35,099 nt of DNA from contig ADNK01001397.1 of the NCBI GenBank assembly GCA_000320545.1, positions 1 through 35,099 on the forward strand. Reading direction: 5' to 3'. Position numbers and translations under genes: made by a program. Positions within the stretch are counted from its first letter, which is position 1, and every line of letters starts with the position of its first letter. Source of the stretch: Bigelowiella natans CCMP2755 (Eukaryota; Cercozoa; Chlorarachniophyceae). Positions 21,601 through 31,865 of this stretch are shown piece after piece. The notes under the pieces were generated by a model, which did no database searches, was not told the origin of the DNA, and was given only the letters and a program-made list of their open reading frames with translations.

Positions 21601-23622
21601 CTCCGTTATCTGTCGGATGGTCTTGCCGGGGTTCTTCTTCCGTAGCTCGGTAGGTGTAGGTAGCTTGTTGTCCGCTAGGTCCATAAACTCTAACGCATTA
21701 ACGCTTGACTCAGAGGTCCACTCGTCAAGCCGTATCATGTTCTGGCTGATGGTCCTGCCTGACTTCTTTGGCAACTTAGCAAAGTATATCTTGTGATTGT
21801 AGAATGATATGATCCCCCCTAATTTTTCTAGGGCATCCTGTCCGAGGAGTAGTTCCATGGATAAAGTCATGGCTACTCGGGTCTTGATTTGGGTCTCCGC
21901 GTCGCTGCCAGGTATCTGTAGCTTTAGCATTAGCTCACCGACGGTCTTCATGGAAGAGCTTCCGTCTGCTTGAGCATATTTACGTTCTTTCTTAGTCACT
22001 TGATCCAATAGTCCTAACCTTCTTACTGTGCTTAGGCTTATGAAGGACTTCGGCATGCTGCCACTATCCCAAAGGGCAGGTAGTTTCTTGTAGTCTCCGT
22101 AGCTGTCTTTAACTTTAACCTTGGTCATAGCAACTTTGATAGTCCTGTTAGCGTCTTCGTCATTAATGTTGCATACTCCTAAGTTCTTTATGTCGTCTAG
22201 GGTCATGGGCTTGTCTTGGTCCTGCGTTGCTGGTACTGCTGTCTTCGTCGGCGCCTGCTTAAGGTGATCTAATATTCCGTTTATCTGCTGCTGTATAGCA
22301 TTGATACTGTTCTGCTTTTTGTTCTTATATTTATTGTTCTTCCCGTTGTTGCTGCCTTGCCATTTGCTGTTGTTATATCCTTGTCCTCTGCCTTTCTTTC
22401 TCTTTAACTTCTCGTAGTGTTCGTTGAGCTGCCTGATCGTCATCCTGGGTCGTCCTTCTTTCCTGTCTCTGCAGTCTTTAGCGGTGTGTTTCCCTTTACG
22501 TGAGCAGTATCCGCAACGTCGGTTACCTTCCCTGTCCTTGTACCAGTCTCGCTGCGGCTTAATAGCGTTAATGTTTCCTATGCCAGGTACCTTAGGGCTG
22601 GTAAACTTGCGGTCCTGCTCCTGCTCGCGTAGGGATATAGCCTGCACTGCTGCCTCCATCGTGGTGTAGCCTTTCTCCGTAACGTAAGTGGATTCCTTTA
22701 TCTTTAACTTGAACTCTTCAAACCTTGCCTGATCATCACCTGTGTTGTAATTAAAATCATGTAGTTCGTCGATCATATCCTGGAAGCGCGTGGCAAAGTC
22801 TCTAACAGGTTCTCTCTCATGCTGCATCATTGCTCTGTATTTTCTAATAGCCTGGGGTAGGGAGTTAGCATCCTGTTCATTTACAAAAGCCTTCATTATC
22901 GCCTCAACGTCTCGTAGCCCACTAACTGTAGTGTGTATTTTCTCTAGCTGCCTGATCCGGGTCCTGCCTGTCTCGTAAAGGTCCATGGCTTGCTTTATTA
23001 TAGCTAGCCATTTGAGCTTGTCGTTTTCGGTGGGGTTAGGGGTAAAGTCGCAGAGTATACTCCTAGCGTTCTTCCACCACCTCCTTGCCTCACCTCTTTT
23101 CCCGTTGTATTTCGTTATCATAACCGGTGCTGTTTTAACAGACATGAACTGGGTGTTCCGCTGTACCGGCTGCTGCTGCTTGACGGTGCTCTGGGTCGTC
23201 CCCCGCGAGGCGCCCAGACCCCCGTCGTTCCTAAACAAAGCTGCCCACTCTGGAGGTAAGTCTGCTTCGTAATCCATGATGTCCTGCATGATAGCTGCCC
23301 AAACATCATGTGTCTGATACTTGTATTCTATCGATACTTTCAGTTTGGCGTAGTTGCTCGCCCTGGGTCGCAAGGCTCGTAATGCCATTACGACCTTCTT
23401 GCTTTCGGCGGCCACGTCCTCGTCGTCCGCCTCGTAGAAGTTCTCCAGTGCCTCTGCTGCTGCATCTGCTTTCTTAATCCCGGGTGCTGGTCCCGGCGGT
23501 GCCTGTGGAGGTGTTCCTCCTCCTTCCTTAGCGTCCGTATCGCCCTTCCTTTCCTGTTTCTGCTCGTGCCCTTGCACGGCCTGCGAGCCAAAGTCCTGCT
23601 GTTCTTCTAGCTGCTGTGACAT
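18649..23622 (-). CDS. Gag-Pol polyprotein of the Ty3/gypsy-like element
   Basis: A single 1,657-residue frame without a Gag/Pol frameshift or stop. Approximate order: Gag with one CCHC zinc knuckle (CGYCSRKGKHTAKDC, near 369–383); aspartic protease with a DSG active site (near 518); reverse transcriptase with FPYGL and YVDD (near 889); RNase H with TDWSK (near 1043) and TDHKPL (near 1107); integrase with an HVGENH zinc-binding start (near 1240), catalytic core Asp near 1299 and 1376, and Glu in SKVERLH near 1404. A GPY/F-like module follows (DPFWGGVAKVTERKG…YYIYDG), then a C-terminal tail of roughly 150 residues I do not recognise. Oddities: the integrase zinc site shows C-R-R-S where C-x-x-C is usual, and the last Asp–Glu spacing is 27 residues rather than about 35. 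Start ATG is 40 nt from the 5' LTR. Confidence 0.93.
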   Translation of the reverse strand: MSQQLEEQQDFGSQAVQGHEQKQERKGDTDAKEGGGTPPQAPPGPAPGIKKADAAAEALENFYEADDEDVAAESKKVVMALRALRPRASNYAKLKVSIEYKYQTHDVWAAIMQDIMDYEADLPPEWAALFRNDGGLGASRGTTQSTVKQQQPVQRNTQFMSVKTAPVMITKYNGKRGEARRWWKNARSILCDFTPNPTENDKLKWLAIIKQAMDLYETGRTRIRQLEKIHTTVSGLRDVEAIMKAFVNEQDANSLPQAIRKYRAMMQHEREPVRDFATRFQDMIDELHDFNYNTGDDQARFEEFKLKIKESTYVTEKGYTTMEAAVQAISLREQEQDRKFTSPKVPGIGNINAIKPQRDWYKDREGNRRCGYCSRKGKHTAKDCRDRKEGRPRMTIRQLNEHYEKLKRKKGRGQGYNNSKWQGSNNGKNNKYKNKKQNSINAIQQQINGILDHLKQAPTKTAVPATQDQDKPMTLDDIKNLGVCNINDEDANRTIKVAMTKVKVKDSYGDYKKLPALWDSGSMPKSFISLSTVRRLGLLDQVTKKERKYAQADGSSSMKTVGELMLKLQIPGSDAETQIKTRVAMTLSMELLLGQDALEKLGGIISFYNHKIYFAKLPKKSGRTISQNMIRLDEWTSESSVNALEFMDLADNKLPTPTELRKKNPGKTIRQITELLDKTPPADDWDIDKGKKYINKILNEKYSDITKPTTKPSSKLTPVKIELKKGYEECIINDPEHRRPEADWEKIEWQINEWAKEGKIEPSNSPWNVRHVLAKKPTYPFFRLAHNFIRHNRVIKRIQTPTPRIDDVIEHVIGYKYYSSLDKNESYMQTPIHKTSRPITAFSSRHRKWHFVVFPYGLSISGDAFSSQNYRAYTHDGMASVLWVFVFVYVDDDIICTNTVVAQIFLLENIFIRFAHFGFTIRLQKCTFLATRIKWCGYYLEQGRITPNPEKVAALQQAPKPKNAKELKSFLQTAAWILRRFSPTYARTAAAFTTAYRKENSVGLSFAKVWAKAGLDAHFDNLIKLCSNTLLNAKLDTTRPATLWTDWSKLGMAAVLTQDQQIIRVWGRACTAAEAKYSPTKGEYKAMTEAQRKLRYYLLSVPSFTLMTDHKPLLGIDRKLEAPNDEYAAMRADTEEFRDKRTVVYAPGDKQLADYFSRLFEKKVPTQVTPMVNAITFEDGDFLPEPEELQHLQEHLDKYKHKHEVLSDRIYVYTNNVRRTYVPRRTRGALLFTAHGPAHVGENHITALLYHYYWPYKLKEIRTYLRGCRRSSLKAAGVATKESSKSRASKKIKARNFLDIVQIDVYKYDGYHYLTFVDVATGKCWVKKIIKVNVAKKNKGLYKQRLTNCYRTWESELQAIPDEVSINKIPKKLHVDNETSLLQLPHPNIDASPVYYAQSNSKVERLHRTLANLSRINSTTPDKIQGLVNDTFTSGGGIKDKEREEGDDNDDDTESEDEKVPYDGRVLKEGQYVRAKVNLRSRNKQDPFWGGVAKVTERKGRKQYYIYDGNRVTLRHISHLKNYDIGEKLLEDVKVNPTVWERAMPCLGPRPKFDVEYGNNKVRVNDDWRMKIVYLGYPGLRNMERVAMKIKDGKYQLLYLAVPDLPFEHWYKVLGDLDAEGWYGHEPKDEGEFWVSDKGDKVREESITWWLVKFRKR

Positions 23623-23639
23623 TGTTAGTCAAATCGTTT

Positions 23640-23656
23640 CCCGTGTGTGGAAGCCA
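23640..23656 (-). other. Candidate tRNA primer binding site
   Basis: In element sense, TGGCTTCCACACACGGG begins 5 nt inside the 5' LTR. It starts with TGG, the complement of a tRNA CCA end, as primer sites do. I cannot name the tRNA from this window. Confidence 0.4.
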
Positions 23657-23661
23657 AAGGT

Positions 23662-23987
23662 TGTTGCGCGTAAGGTGTTCACAGGCCGAGGCGCTACGTG
23701 CACAAGTAGGCAGGGGGGGGGAAAGGCACGTTTGCTTCCTTTTGAAGAGTTGTGTTTATTTTTATTAAAGATTATATTTTTATTAAATCGTGCACTGCGT
23801 AATCATTCGCGAAGCTTTCGCGAATGCCGCCGCACGTGGGGCAGCACACTTCCGGTGTGCTGCCATGAGTCCCGCCGGAACCCACGTGCCTATGCTGTAT
23901 TAATATCTACGTTATCTATATTCTATATCCGCGACAACCCCTTTGTTGTCGCACGTGACTTGTGCCCGCGTAGTGGTACGCGCTACA
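23662..23987 (-). repeat. LTR (5' LTR in element sense)
   Basis: This is the second 326-bp copy, identical by eye to 18272–18597, including the eight-G run and all hairpin arms. It should carry the element promoter. Confidence 0.97.
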
Positions 23988-24070
23988 AACATACTAGCAT
24001 ACGCGGTCAATCAGTACACACATTTTTGCATTTTAGCTGCATGGCTGTGTGGTTATTTAGTTATGTCTAG

Positions 24071-24110
<40 letters not shown>

Positions 24111-24658
24111 ACAGTAGTTGCACTGAACTGCGCACAAGCTAGTTATTAGCTAGCCCAGCTAGCCAGATACGATGTCTCCGAATGATCAATAATGTTTAGA
24201 TGACATGCCAGCATGGCTGGCTCTTTAATAAAGGCACATGTAAGACGGACGTAATTAATTAATTAATCATGTGTCTAGCTACTTAGCTTCAGCGCAGCAT
24301 GCTAGTAGCATAGATATAAATTCAACATTTTGGTTAGTGTCTCATGAATACATTCATAATGCATGCTAGCATGATGCTAGCATGGTGAAAGCATCAATTG
24401 CAAACTTGCGTGGAGTGCTGTCACACAGCAATCTAGCAATCTCTTGTTGTTACGTGTACACCTAAACATGTCGCCTTGAGCATCTAATAGCAGGCGCCTG
24501 CTATAACCTGCTAGCCTGGCGAGGAGCAATACTGGGGAGGAACGCCGTTGTTGCCGCTCGCATAGCATACGAGCTTGTAAGCAGCAGCGGTTCTAGTAAT
24601 CTAGTTATCTTTGAGTGAGACAGCATTATACGCATACGCACTCCAAATTGACAGCGAT
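23988..24658. repeat. Convergent spacer rich in CTAG/GCTAGC, with a TG tract
   Basis: It starts with the right AACA target-site copy. A (TG)n run covers about 24073–24106. Around 13 CTAG words occur in roughly 600 bases, several in GCATGCTAGCATG-type palindromic strings (24361–24385), plus an AATTAATTAATTAAT run near 24250. No gene is supported before the FtsY stop. Confidence 0.65.
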
Positions 24659-27014
24659 CTAAGCAAGTGCTTCTATGAAAGCCTCTGGATCAAAATCTCT
24701 AAGATCTTCCATCTTTTCTCCGACACCTTTCATAATGACACATACACAACATGCACGCACACAGTGAGCTGAGCGAGGACGCAAGGCCGCGCAGATTTAT
24801 ATACACACAACTACAAACCACTGCTACTAGTACGATAATCGCCGCTGTTGTTCTTGGCACTGCGGTTTTCCAGTTACTCTCCTCTCCACATCCTTCTACT
24901 ATTTGTTATTGCCACTGACCAATTAGCCGAACAGGTAGCTTCAAGTCCTGAGCGATAGAGAATATTGCCCCGCCTTTCGAGCTAGGAGCATACAGCGAAA
25001 ACACAACAAAACCAAAAGCTCAGCGAACGTTGCGACAACGACAGCGACGCTCACCAACCTGCCATCGAGCTTCGTCACCACGACCCCGGTGAGGGGTGCG
25101 AACTCATTAAATTCCTTCGCTTGGATCACTGCGACAAGGGGGGGGGGGGGGCAGATGATAGTATATTTATGAAAGAATGATATGGATGTACAAACGCTAA
25201 TGTTTCTGTGTCCAATGCTTTTTATAGAGCACAGCTAACGGTGGAGCTGCATTTCTGTGCGCTTTTCCAAAGGGCATCAAGAAGCATGTGTGCCTCTTCT
25301 GGTTATTACCAGAGTTTTGACCGACTGTTCCATCTAGCACGAGGAGAGTTTCGTGAGGCCTGCCCGTGCAGAAGGGGAGGGAGAAGAGGGAGGGGGACGG
25401 AAGGGGGAGGGGGAAGGGAAAAGAGGAATGAAGAATCGTCATCATATATGCGAAACGGCTTCCTTAAAATAAAATGTCTACCCATCAGGGATGGACTTCT
25501 GCACCGCTTTATATATTTTGTTAAGTTCATCCATAAGGCCCTCCTAATATGGGCACCACAACACAAACAACGTGAAGAACGTTCAAATTCAGCTCAAACT
25601 GTAGAGCATCTCAACCCCCCCCCTCAATTCACAAGTCTCTATGATTCCTCAGCATCCTCCCTTCAACTACCCGCTTTTATCTTATGAGATCACTCGAGTC
25701 AATCACCATGTTTCACAAGCACGCCACCACGAAACAACGGCGAAGAGCTAATATTACCTTGTTTTGAAGCCGCCCAGCTGTATCAATTATCACCGTGTCG
25801 TGACCCCCCTGGTACAGCGACGAAGGCGAGGTCAGGGAGGAGGAATAGGAAGAGAGGAGGAGAGGAGGAAGGGGGATGGCGAAGGAGATGGGAAGTAGTA
25901 TATCAGTGTTGGTGATACAGCGAAGAATAGAAAAGAAGCGAACACGACAAAACACTTGTTGGACAACTGTTTTGTCTTGTTCGCTTCTTTCTTCTTCAGC
26001 AGCTACAAACACTACTACTCCTACCACTGCTCCTACCTTTTTTGCAGCCTCGATGGCATCGTATACGACGGTGGAGGGCTTGCAGTTGTCGTTGCGCGGG
26101 GTTGTCATTTCTACGCCGATTCGGTCTGCCCACACACCTATTTTGAAGGGGGAGGGGTGATTGATGAAAGAATAAATAAATCATCATCCGGTTTCGAGTC
26201 GCCAACTCCTCGATTCTCGTAATGTACAATCGGATGTCACGTCTTGCCATGCCATACATCATCCGCACCTAATTGGTCTACGGCGGCCGCTCTGAATGTA
26301 TCTGCCGCTGCCAGCATCACCTGCACGAAAAAGCAGTGATGATTCATTGTTGTTGTTGATGGTGTTGTGCGCCAATATCATGATCAGAGTGCTTGGCGGG
26401 GGATGGACGTCATCACAATTCTCCGCATGCGCGCGGGCACGCACGTGTGTATGTGTGTTTATTGAAATGTCAATTGCTGACTTTTCGGCCGTCGTTCTTG
26501 AGTCGATTGGCCATCTTTGCTATGGTAGTGGTCTTCCCGGCACCGTTCACTCCGACGACGAGAAGAACCCAGATGTTTTCCTCTTTCGGCTTCAGAGGTA
26601 CGTGCACGTTGTCAAGAATGTCTCTACACAAAGAAAAGTAAATTTCATCGACGATAAATACATTCGTATATTTAGCATTTTGTTAGGAAAGGGAGGAAAG
26701 CCTGAAACAGTCCAAAGTTTTGTACCTCATATTTTGGCGGAGCACATCACGAAGTGTTTCAGCGTTAGTCTCTCTGAGATATTCAAGAATAAGGTTTTAT
26801 GATGGTCACATGATAAGGGAGGGGAACTAGGGAGAAAAACACAAAACAAATATATGCACATACCCCCCTGCCACCAGATCTCGGATCGGGTCAAGCAAGA
26901 CCGTTGTTGTCGAAATGCCGACGTCTGCCATCAAAAGCTGACGGATGGATAAAGATTGTTGGTGTGAGATCTGGTCGCACTGATGCTTGCGCACATAACA
27001 CACGAACACACACG

Positions 27015-27053
<39 letters not shown>

Positions 27054-27488
27054 TACACTGTTCTCCCCAACACACCATCCTCCATGCTTGCTACCCACCA
27101 ACTACGCAGGACCCCCCTCCTCATTCCTCTTCACCTGTTCCTCGAGCTCATCAATCGTGTCATCGTCAACCTCCCCGGTCATCAGCAGATTGAACTGCTG
27201 CTGAAGAGCATTCCGGCTTTTACTGAGGGAATTGGCGAGCGACTCGACGATACTCTTATCAGCGCCTACCCGAAATTCACGGGTTGGCGCAGTCTTCCGC
27301 CCCATAAGATTGCAGGGTCGCGAGGAGATAGAGCGAAGGACAGATGGATGAAAGGAGGAGCTCCGTGCGCTCTTTATCGAACGAAGGCCTAGCGGGGAGC
27401 TAACTCGCCGGGCGCTGTGCGAGGCGAAGACCATCGCACCGACCGCCATCAATAACACGCACCAACACGTGGCCTTGGTGCGTATCAT
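24659..27488 (-). CDS. ftsY: Plastid-targeted FtsY (SRP receptor GTPase)
   Basis: FtsY is the receptor that docks SRP54 on the thylakoid or inner membrane for delivery of membrane proteins such as light-harvesting proteins. Twelve minus-strand exons: 27135–27488, 26864–26937, 26726–26773, 26482–26623, 26269–26320, 26037–26137, 25758–25808, 25482–25543, 25310–25359, 25059–25128, 24920–24981, 24659–24726. Every phase joins, giving 377 residues, close to chloroplast FtsY of plants (366). NG-domain motifs: [13 protein letters not shown]-loop [10 protein letters not shown] (about 183–192), DTFRAAA (213–219), DTAGRLQNK (266–274), GQNS, TKLDG (330–334), SKGGAIFS, and the C-terminal [17 protein letters not shown]. 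The first ~85 residues are an extension: MIRTKA, hydrophobic [13 protein letters not shown], then an Arg/Ser-rich, acid-poor stretch. This reads as signal peptide plus transit peptide. Start ATG 27488 is chosen over 27593 because it places the hydrophobic segment at the N-terminus. Confidence 0.94.
27008..27048 (-). repeat. (CA)n microsatellite in FtsY intron 1 (TG on the sense strand)
   Basis: It lies in intron 26938–27134, nearer the acceptor side on the sense strand. Confidence 0.9.
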
Positions 27489-28035
27489 AGCGGAAAGCAG
27501 TGGTGGGAGAAGCTGGTTCTTCAAAGGTCGAGGCGGTTTTCTGCTACGGAACTGAGGTAGTACCCCCCTGCCTGCTCTTTGAGTTGTGAGCACAACCAGT
27601 CTTCTGCTTCTCCGGGGCAGAGAAATCTGGAGAACTTGGCCAAGAATGTCAAGGCGTTTTCTAGCTAAAACTCACATCAATTCCTGACGTATCATCCAAA
27701 ACGCAGGGCATTTAAGACAAAAACTCATGAGCGAGGGAGCAAAAGAGCAATCGTGGCTCGTTTCAGGGAAAATAAACAAGGAGTCATCATACTGATCCAG
27801 ACGTATTTGTTGTGTGGTTGCTGCATTATTCTAGCTCAAAAAAATACCCATAAACTACTAATTATTGCAGATATGGTCTTTGTTGGTGTTTGTTGTTGCT
27901 TTTGTTGTTCTTGTTGTAATTTTATTCCAATGCTCTACCGGGAAACTACGAACCATATTGCGACTAGTTAGGACAAGAAATCAGCAACTAAGTGCACCCC
28001 GGTCTGCGAGTATTTGAGCACTGGGGCATCCACAG
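27489..28035. promoter_or_regulatory. Divergent 5' spacer of FtsY and the FAD oxidoreductase
   Basis: About 550 bp between two start codons that read away from each other. The right half is AT/TTG-rich (27830–27930). No exon is supported; both promoters and 5' UTRs must lie here. No clear core promoter element was found. Confidence 0.45.
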
Positions 28036-28282
28036 ATGGCTGCTGTGCCGTCTACCGTGCGGAAGGTGATGCCGCCCCTCGTACGGGTGCAACTACATCA
28101 CAGAATACCATTCCACATCTCGTGATGATTGAGCTCGCATTGTAATCGTGATTAGGCAGCGTACGACGTCGTAGTTTGTGGTGCAGGATTCGCGGGTGTC
28201 TCTGTTGCGAGGCATCTCTCCGAGCATCACCGACTAAAGGCAAACAGACTGCTGATATTGTGTTTCTTCGATTCTGACATTG

Positions 28283-28337
<55 letters not shown>

Positions 28338-29801
28338 GCTCGCTCGCTCACTCTCTTTCCCTGTGTGTGCCTGTGTTCTCCTAGGTCGCATTGGTTGATC
28401 CAAACGCCCCGCTATCCTTGACATCTGCCGTGTCGACGGAATGCTATCGGGACGTGTGGAGGTGCGTGCGTAAAAACACTTCACTGCACGGCATTATACT
28501 GATTCAATTTACGGCAGTCTTTGAGAGATTTATTGCCTGATCTGTTCTGAGAGTCGCCTCATTTATCTTCTTCAGTAATGGTGCGATGCAGCAGCTAATG
28601 CGCAGGTGGTGTTTCGTGAGAAATCTAATCTACCATCCACTTCCTTGCATAATACACGATGTGTGGTGTTTGTATGTCCATTTAAAAAGATAAATGTTTT
28701 GTTGTTGCCCTTTTTTGGGGGTTTCCCCCTTTCGCCTGAAAGGTCGATTGATGGCATGGAAACCTTGGCTAGGGAGAGCGGGAACGAGTTTAACATGAAT
28801 CGCAACGGTGAGTATACTAACCGATACATCCACGTGCCAAAGAGGCGAACCCACCGACACTCTGATGCGCTGAATCATAGCCCTCAACGTCTGTCATCCC
28901 TAAAAAAGGCTACTTGTTCGTTGCGACCGACCCTGGTGACCCCCTCCCAGAGGCACCTGCTGAATGGAAGCTCAGGAGGACACGGGGGAGGACTAGGCAT
29001 TGCAGTGGTGATGATGCGAATGGCCTCCACGCTTCTTCGTCTTCATCATCATCATCTTCATCGTCACCGTGCTCCTCACAACCATACGTTCCAAATGTCG
29101 CCGTGCCAACCCCCGACCCCCACTGCGAGTTTCTGGCGAATCCGGACGGAATGGACCTTCTCACCGGCGAGGACGTCCACAGGCAATTTCCCTTCCTTGC
29201 CCGCCAATCAACGCATCATCGCCGCAACGAAGAGGGCAAGGAGGGCAGCGACGGCATCACCGCGGCAGTACATGCAAGAAGGTGTGGATGGTTAGACAGC
29301 CAGGGGTATGGCTCTTATTTACTCAATCGTGCGAAGGACCACGGAGTAAGCTATTCATATCGCTCGCTCACTCACTCACCGATGATGTATCACAATCCCA
29401 GATCCGATGGGGAAATATGACAATATGCTGCTGACCAACGTCAGGTGGAGACCTGGCAAGGCTACTCCGTTTCCGGAATAGACGTGGGCAATGGCAGAGT
29501 CAAAGCTGTTAAGCTGCAGCATGCGTCCTCCAGGTAGTGCAGACAGCTGTTTGTATGTGCTGATGTGGGGAGATGCTTATTGTGTCTTTATATGAACGTT
29601 CGCGTGTGTGTGTGTGTGCGCGTATTTCTCCTTCGTATACCCACCGTACTCGGCCTCCCTACGCCTGTTGTTATTTCAGGGAGGTGGAAGTAATCGAAGC
29701 CCCTGCCTTCGTCAATGCGGCTGGCCCATTCGCCAGGGTGAGGAGGAAGAAACATGTGCAAAAGAGGCAGCATGTTGCTGTTCTGCATTCTCGACGATTA
29801 C

Positions 29802-29843
<42 letters not shown>

Positions 29844-29847
29844 GTGT

Positions 29848-29901
<54 letters not shown>

Positions 29902-30119
29902 TATTGTGTTGGGATGGGATGACGCTGCGTGTGTGCGACAGGGGTGAAGTGTCCTTTGCCAGATGCATCCTCCTTTCATCTCACACGATGCGTGTGCCAT
30001 GATAACGATCAGAGTATTCACGCGCTGCTGCCAAGAGACGTAGAAGATCCCCTCGGAGACCTCAACCTGACAAACACTCTTCATGCGAAGGTCAGTCAAA
30101 GAGAAAGAGTGCAAGATAG

Positions 30120-30166
<47 letters not shown>

Positions 30167-31865
30167 GGGGGAGGGACCTAATGCGTACTGAATATGCACT
30201 GCATATACCGTGTGCTAATTGTCAGGTGATGCTCCGAGATGTCCACGGAGTGATCCCTAGTCACAGCCCAATGATTATCTCCGCAGATCCGATTAAGATA
30301 CCGTGGGATGAAGGCGAGCTCCAGGTAGCAGCAGCAGCAGTAGCAGCAGCAGCTCAATCATGATCTGATACTAAGACCAAAAAGGAAAAACTAGAAGTTG
30401 TAGTAGTAGTAGTAGTAGTAGTAGTAGCAGTAGATGATGTAAGTAGTGGGTTGTGGTAGAGGCCACAGCGGAACTGTTACGAAGAAAGGAAGAATCCAAG
30501 TGCCAGAGACGCTCATTTCTGCATCTTTTCAGGGGCTTCTGGAAGCCAACAACGAGGAGCTGGAGGCGGTAGTAACCACAACTGTCTCAGGGCTCTTCAA
30601 TCCCTGATCTGTCTGCTGCTGAGAATGACTGGACACAACCGCTAGACCCCTGCTGCTGTATCGTTCGTCTCCTCCCTTCAAAATATACCTGCGACGCTAC
30701 CAAAATAAAAATCACCTGAAATTATTTTTTTTGATTTTGTTCCCTACCAATCGTACTGTGCCGCCGCTGCGTAGATGCTGGGGCCGGCGTGGTGCCGATC
30801 GCACTTAGAGGCGCTTCCCGCGGGAGCTCACGTGAGGCCCACCTCGAATGGAGATTGGTCAGTACAAGGGGCGTGTGGTGGTGGTGACAACGATGGTGGT
30901 AAAAGCGTTTGCGGTGATAATAATTTTGAGTAGATGAAGATGCGTCTGTGTTATTGATGTCTTTCCGACGCGAATAACATAAAAGGCTCGTATTTGTCTG
31001 GGAGCACGCCCATCACCACGTCACAGCTGGGACTCTAGTCGACGATGACCACCAAGGTTTCGCAAGTGAAGAATGGGGGAGGGAAAGCCTTATTCTTCAT
31101 TAGTCTTTTTATGTTTGCCGAGAGACATTTCTCGCGCTTGAATATTGATGATAAACGACGTATGAAATCAGATCTGAAGAGTCCCCTCCACCGCGACTTC
31201 TACCCCGACTTGGTAAGTACCCACCCCCCTGCTCCCTCCGAAGATTTTAAAAAACAAGCCAGCTCAGTAAAAAACGGGAAGCGAAAAAGATGACGGGAGA
31301 CTCTGATTAATTTCTTTTGCCTCTCCATTCTATTCCAAATAAAGGTTGAGTCAAGGCTCGACGACCTGTATCCTGAGATGGCTCTCAGGGCAATGGCCAC
31401 CATCGTGCCGGCTCTCGAGCACTATGTCGGCGGAGGAAGCGGCAATCAGCCGCCGCACATAGGAACGAACATGGACGGGGGCTACTACACATCAACTTCA
31501 GATTCGAAGCCAGTGATCGGCCCTCTCGCCGAAGTTGGCGGGTGAGGACGCCATTACTCGCGCTCTCGTGTTATTATTTCCCCTATCTCTGCTATTGTGC
31601 ATGATCATGACAACCTTGAAAACTATAATCTTCACGCAGGTATTACTTCCTCTGCGGCTTCGCTGGATATGGTCTGATGGCGGCAGAAGGCGCCGGGGAG
31701 CTCTGTGCGCAACACGTAGCACGCGATTGCAGCAGTAATAAGTCTTCAATAGCCTCTTTCCCGGAGTGGGGCCAGGCGTTCTCTTCAGAGCTTTCGCAGA
31801 GACTGGATTATGAGAAGCGATTCGGTACGGCGAGTACAAGTGGAAGAATAGGCGGCTCGCTTTGA
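28036..31865 (+). CDS. DAO-family FAD-dependent oxidoreductase
   Basis: Sixteen exons: 28036–28086, 28156–28239, 28385–28461, 28576–28605, 28743–28807, 28909–29345, 29445–29533, 29680–29737, 30013–30090, 30226–30324, 30533–30568 (or 30571), 30775–30857, 30986–31056, 31172–31212, 31345–31541, 31640–31865. They total 573 residues in frame. Exon 2 carries the Rossmann YDVVVCGAGFAG (GxGxxG, about 26–31), followed by VALVDPNAP with the ribose-binding Asp. Then come YRDVW, LARESGNEFNMNRNGYLF, GWLDSQGY, GIDVGNGRVKAV, FVNAAGPFA, LHAKVMLRDVHGVIP, LPAGAHVRP, DGGYYT…PVIGPL and GFAGYGLMAAEGAGEL. All are in the order of the DAO/glycine-oxidase-like flavoprotein superfamily. A Ser-rich loop (11 Ser) sits in exon 6. 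Substrate cannot be told. The short basic N-terminus (MAAVPSTVRKVMPPLVR) could be an organelle presequence. Intron 2 appears to be GC–AG. Confidence 0.85.
28287..28328 (+). repeat. (CT)n microsatellite in oxidoreductase intron 2
   Basis: A CT run within intron 28240–28384, upstream of the acceptor, continuing into CGCT units. Confidence 0.9.
29802..29898 (+). repeat. Compound (CT)n–(TG)n microsatellite in oxidoreductase intron 8
   Basis: CT units pass directly into TG units within intron 29738–30012. Both are sense-oriented. Confidence 0.9.
30121..30164 (+). repeat. (GA)n microsatellite in oxidoreductase intron 9
   Basis: A GA run within intron 30091–30225. It is the one intronic tract that is purine on the sense strand. 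Confidence 0.9.
30390..30440 (+). repeat. (GTA)n and (GCA)n trinucleotide runs in oxidoreductase intron 10
   Basis: GTA units at about 30398–30426, preceded by GCA/GTA units at 30325–30352 directly after the donor of exon 10. Confidence 0.8.

Larger units (their letters stand above)
18272..23987 (-). mobile_element. Intact LTR retrotransposon, Ty3/gypsy (Metaviridae) domain order
   Basis: The element is 5,716 bp in minus orientation: LTR 326 bp, internal region 5,064 bp, LTR 326 bp. Both LTRs start TG and end CA and look identical by eye over their whole length. Flanking AACA (18268–18271 and 23988–23991) is a 4-bp target-site duplication; one more matching T makes a 5-bp reading possible. 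The single coding frame is uninterrupted. Domain order Gag–PR–RT–RNase H–INT is the Ty3/gypsy order rather than Ty1/copia. Identical LTRs plus an intact frame imply a very recent insertion. It sits in the spacer between the convergent IWR1 and FtsY genes. Confidence 0.95.

Noticed and set aside
27489-27593. Upstream in-frame ATG for FtsY at 27593
   Set aside because: It would put 35 residues before the hydrophobic segment and spoil the signal-peptide arrangement. ATG 27488 is preferred.
29929-30012. Extension of oxidoreductase exon 9 upstream (GVKCPLPDASS…)
   Set aside because: The acceptor before it gives the wrong phase after exon 8. Starting at 30013 keeps phase and aligns better with the family between NAAGPFAR and LHAK.
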